A stretch of DNA of 64,000 nucleotides from Pyrobaculum islandicum DSM 4184. Its GTDB lineage: Archaea; Thermoproteota; Thermoprotei; Thermoproteales; Thermoproteaceae. The notes below the pieces were generated by a model. The model was not told the origin of the DNA, made no database searches, and was given only the letters and a program-made list of their open reading frames with translations. Both the position numbers and the translations under genes were made by a program. Where the stretch lies: NCBI RefSeq assembly GCF_000015205.1, contig NC_008701.1, positions 713,436 through 777,435 of the forward strand, written 5' to 3'. Shown here piece after piece: positions 61,556-64,000 of this stretch; position 1 is the stretch's first letter, and the number at the start of each line of letters is the position of its first letter.

Positions 61556-62152
61556 ATGAAGCCCCTACTAAAAGATGTCATAGATGTACTTGGTGAGGGG
61601 TGGAAGATGTACTGGGGCCTTCCGCCAAACGGCGTGTATTTACTAAAGGAGGCGTATATGGCAGATCCTGAAGATATAGAACATCTCTGCAAGTCTGGAG
61701 ACAACATAGTGATATATATAGCAGCGACATTTGGAGGTCTTAACATAGTCTATGGGAGAGTTAAGCCAAGACCTCTTAACTGTCCTGTTGCCACCTTTAT
61801 AAAGAACTTTAATAAAAGAGATATAAAAGCTGCAGTAAAGACATTAATAGAATTTGCACTACTAGTAGAAAAGTTACCACTTTTCCAAATAAATCCAGAG
61901 GTTGTGCGTTTTGCCGGTCTCTGTGAGGAGTATCCCCTTATTTGCGAAGACCCGCTTGTAATTGTTAATGCCCTAAAGAAAGTCGAAGCTAGAAATAGGA
62001 ATAAGCCCGTCTCCGTCTTTACGTCTCAGGAGCTTGTCCTACGTGAATTAGTAAGAGTCCTTAGAGATAAGATAGAAGTAGATAGTAAGTTTATCGAAGT
62101 TGTAAAAAAAGTGATAGAAGACCCCGAGAGATTACAGATATGTTATGCTTGA
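61556..62152 (+). CDS. Hypothetical protein, operon gene 2
   Basis: A 198-aa protein. The first 75 residues are alpha/beta (VIDVLGEGWKMYWGLPPNGVYLL; NIVIYIAATFGGLNIVYG); the rest is mainly helical with four scattered cysteines. Not recognised. It overlaps the following gene by 8 nt, indicating coupled translation with 62145. Confidence 0.65.
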   Translation: MKPLLKDVIDVLGEGWKMYWGLPPNGVYLLKEAYMADPEDIEHLCKSGDNIVIYIAATFGGLNIVYGRVKPRPLNCPVATFIKNFNKRDIKAAVKTLIEFALLVEKLPLFQINPEVVRFAGLCEEYPLICEDPLVIVNALKKVEARNRNKPVSVFTSQELVLRELVRVLRDKIEVDSKFIEVVKKVIEDPERLQICYA

Positions 62153-62444
62153 CATACATACCTTAACTCTGTTAAAGAAGATTCAAGAGATGTGTAAAGA
62201 GGATGTTTTTTACTCTAGACATAAGGACTTATGTATTGCTGTAAGGATAGCACTTTTAAATATAAAGGGCAGAGGTATTAAACTTCGTCCATCTCTGATA
62301 AAACTAGATAGCCTATCAGATAAGAAAGTGGCCTCTTATATACTGAAAGAGTTGAAAAAAGAAGTTGGGCCTATTGCCGATAGCGAGAGTTTAAGACAAG
62401 CAGCTATCTCGCTGGTATATAAAAAGCTTGTTGAACTAATATGA
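62145..62444 (+). CDS. Hypothetical protein, operon gene 3
   Basis: A 99-aa helical protein (MLDIHTLTLLKKIQEMCKEDVFY...). Lysine-rich, with no transmembrane helix. Its second half (KKVASYILKELKKEVGPIADSESLRQAAISLVYKKLVELI) looks like a small helical bundle. It overlaps the neighbours on both sides (8 nt and 4 nt). Possibly an adaptor for the downstream ATPase; function unknown. Confidence 0.65.
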   Translation: MLDIHTLTLLKKIQEMCKEDVFYSRHKDLCIAVRIALLNIKGRGIKLRPSLIKLDSLSDKKVASYILKELKKEVGPIADSESLRQAAISLVYKKLVELI

Positions 62445-63145
62445 GGCCGGTAAAACTCGTCGTTATTACTTCTCTCGACGGCGGAGTTGGTAAGACTACC
62501 TTAGCAAGCGTTTTAGCTGTGGCTAAGGGATATACATTGTTAATAGATATGGATTGGGAAAAGGCAGATCTCTCACAACTCTTTAGAGTCCCCAAAAAGC
62601 CAGGCTGGCTTGCGCCTTTTTTAAAGGGCGGCCTTCCGTATGTGCATAAGATATCGCCAATACTCTACTTAATGCCGGGCTATGAAGCTTTTGAGCTATA
62701 CCAAAGGTTTGGAGAAGACGTAGTTAAAGACTATGTTGAGGCAATGCTTGAGTGGGTAAGCTACATGCCGAAATTTATCGGTAAGCTAAAAATTCCAGTA
62801 GACACGGTAGTAATAGACACGTCAGCTGCGTTAAGAACAGAACTTTTATCTAAGTTGCAAAGTTTTGGAGTATTCAACATCTTTATGGCAGATAGACGTT
62901 TAATCTCTCGAATTTCCGATATAAAAGCCGAACACTATAGGCGTTATATGGCGTATTCTACTCTAGCAGTTGTAAATATGGTAGAAAAAGACGAGCTTAA
63001 GATGGCTAAGAAGATAGCTCCGGTTGTCTTAAAGAGGGTGACTATTAACGATTATTATGGCGAGTCTATTGCTAGTTCAATATTACGAGATAGAGATAAT
63101 AGGAAGTCTATTGATAATATTCTAACTAGAATAAAATTGTCATGA
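62441..63145 (+). CDS. MinD/ParA-like (deviant Walker A) ATPase
   Basis: A 234-aa P-loop ATPase with deviant Walker A TSLDGGVGKTTLASVLAVA (K-less first position, GGVGKTT) and LIDMDWEKADLSQLF (switch I-type Asp). VVIDTSAALRTELLSKL is the Walker B-like strand. Related to MinD/CpaE family positioning ATPases. It overlaps the 62145 gene by 4 nt and the secretion ATPase by 4 nt, suggesting a CpaE-CpaF-like pair. No membrane-targeting amphipathic helix is obvious at the C-terminus. Confidence 0.85.
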   Translation: MRPVKLVVITSLDGGVGKTTLASVLAVAKGYTLLIDMDWEKADLSQLFRVPKKPGWLAPFLKGGLPYVHKISPILYLMPGYEAFELYQRFGEDVVKDYVEAMLEWVSYMPKFIGKLKIPVDTVVIDTSAALRTELLSKLQSFGVFNIFMADRRLISRISDIKAEHYRRYMAYSTLAVVNMVEKDELKMAKKIAPVVLKRVTINDYYGESIASSILRDRDNRKSIDNILTRIKLS

Positions 63146-64000
63146 TATACGCGTCTACAGATAAAACATTAAGATCTAGATGTTGGCTACGTAAAGAGGG
63201 TGTAATTGTAGACCGTGGCGTTAGAACTGACGTCTGTATTACAGAAGACCTAATGTATGTAGTGATAGATCCAGAGATTCCAGACGATTTACAAACAGCG
63301 CTTCTTCTAGTTATGTTTAGAGGTGCTGTACCTCCCGATGAGAGAGAATATCCAAGGGTTATGAAATCTATTGCCGAAGGCCTTAGAGATAGAACTATAT
63401 GGTCTCTTTACAAAGATTATAGAGATGAAGTACATTACCTCCTTGACCGTTGGTCAGGGGCGCGGGATTACATGGGCTATGGTGCGTTAGAGACGTTGAT
63501 GAGAGATCCCATGTTGACAGAGATTGTAATTCCGCAGTCTGTGGCGCCAAGCGCTAAATATACCTATGTGCCTAAGAATCTAAAGGAACAGCTAGAATAT
63601 TTAAGATTTCAAATGATAGAATTAGGGAGGTACAGGCGGGTTATTGCCGTTAGAAATGAAATACGTCTGCCGACGAATATAGTGATACCTGAGCCGTTGA
63701 TGTACGTCGTCGTCAAACAGCTGTTGCCTTCGTTAACTATGGACAGACCTATGCTTACGAGAGAGGACCCCATCTACAAGGCGAGGATAGCTGCAGATTT
63801 ACTTGAGTATAATGTAAACATACGTAAGATTTCGTCATATCCTAAACCATCTAAGGCATTATTAAAGCCGTATGTCTTAAAGCCAAAAGTCAATAACGAG
63901 ACTAGAGATGTAGATGTGGTAAACCCCGAGAGTCTTGAGTTATTGGCATTTGCCTCATTAATAATGGAGACCAAAGGAAGTGTGATGTTCTCAGGCGGCA
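63142..64000 (+). CDS. Type II/IV secretion (GspE/CpaF-like) ATPase, partial
   Basis: Open from ATG 63142 (MIYASTDKTLRSRCWL) to the window edge, at least 286 aa, so only the N-terminal domain is seen. YGALETLMRDPMLTEIVIPQ matches the N-terminal 'YGPLEPLLRDP-TEI' signature of VirB11/GspE/CpaF/archaellum-type ATPases, and the last residues seen (SVMFSGG) begin the approach to Walker A. Its overlap with the MinD-like gene suggests a pilus or secretion machine. The rest lies outside the window. Confidence 0.75.
   Translation, partial: MIYASTDKTLRSRCWLRKEGVIVDRGVRTDVCITEDLMYVVIDPEIPDDLQTALLLVMFRGAVPPDEREYPRVMKSIAEGLRDRTIWSLYKDYRDEVHYLLDRWSGARDYMGYGALETLMRDPMLTEIVIPQSVAPSAKYTYVPKNLKEQLEYLRFQMIELGRYRRVIAVRNEIRLPTNIVIPEPLMYVVVKQLLPSLTMDRPMLTREDPIYKARIAADLLEYNVNIRKISSYPKPSKALLKPYVLKPKVNNETRDVDVVNPESLELLAFASLIMETKGSVMFSGG

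Overview
The window comes from a hyperthermophilic crenarchaeon of the order Thermoproteales, most likely a Pyrobaculum species. The gene set is archaeal throughout: TBP, Alba, proteasome alpha subunit, topoisomerase VI A and B, primase large subunit, family B DNA polymerase, exosome Rrp4/Rrp41/Rrp42, S25e, S26e, L37Ae, Hjc, AGOG glycosylase and KEOPS subunits. Host DNA is AT-rich and densely coding. Many genes have a TATA-like box about 20-28 nt before an ATG, GTG or TTG start, as expected for leaderless mRNAs. A tRNA-Arg(CCT) carries a non-canonical intron. The genus call is inference from gene content and style.

Layout. 0-9 kb: a degenerate repeat-family relic, an MBL-fold protein, a DUF123 GIY-YIG protein, a sirtuin, a membrane-anchored Lon-like protease, a serine recombinase with a zinc ribbon, a purine-type phosphoribosyltransferase and CTP synthase, with two candidate C/D box sRNAs. 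9-10.1 kb: a scrambled TnpB relic. 10-14.9 kb: phosphoesterase, MBL hydrolase, hjc/tbp operon, S25e and HTH genes. 15-18.8 kb: an early mevalonate module (thiolase, DUF35 scaffold protein, HMG-CoA synthase, and divergent HMG-CoA reductase). 19-24.3 kb: roadblock-like protein, DNA polymerase B, CDP-alcohol phosphatidyltransferase, TrmY-like protein, S26e. 24.3-25.5 kb: TnpB debris. 25.5-32.6 kb: ProRS, TrmI, tRNA-Arg, Bud32, radical SAM protein. 32.6-41.9 kb: the archaeal exosome/proteasome superoperon (DHH phosphoesterase, DUF3194, prefoldin beta, Pcc1, Brix, L37Ae, Rrp42, Rrp41, Rrp4, SBDS, then COG1325 RNA-binding protein and PsmA). 42-43.5 kb: Top6B. 43.6-45.1 kb: a second scrambled TnpB relic beside an orphan nuoA. 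45.8-52.7 kb: transporter, Clp1/Grc3-type kinase, MoxR/VWA pair, PriL, AGOG. 52.4-55.7 kb: both phosphomevalonate dehydratase subunits and a UbiD-family decarboxylase (archaeal mevalonate pathway). 55.8-59.6 kb: Alba, membrane HTH protein, HemK-like methyltransferase, PhoU-type regulator, Top6A. 59.7-60.9 kb: a third TnpB relic, an inverted copy of the first. 60.9-64 kb: a tightly overlapping operon of uncharacterised proteins with a MinD-like ATPase and a secretion/pilus-type ATPase that runs off the window.

Two features stand out. One is the set of three head-to-head TnpB half-gene relics; two of them form an apparently identical inverted repeat of about 1 kb bracketing 50 kb of core genes. 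The other is the 60.9-64 kb operon, the best candidate here for an undescribed secretion, pilus or polarity system. A minus-strand C/D box sRNA candidate at 6.3 kb is well supported by box spacing, a TATA box and a 10-nt match to conserved 16S rRNA.
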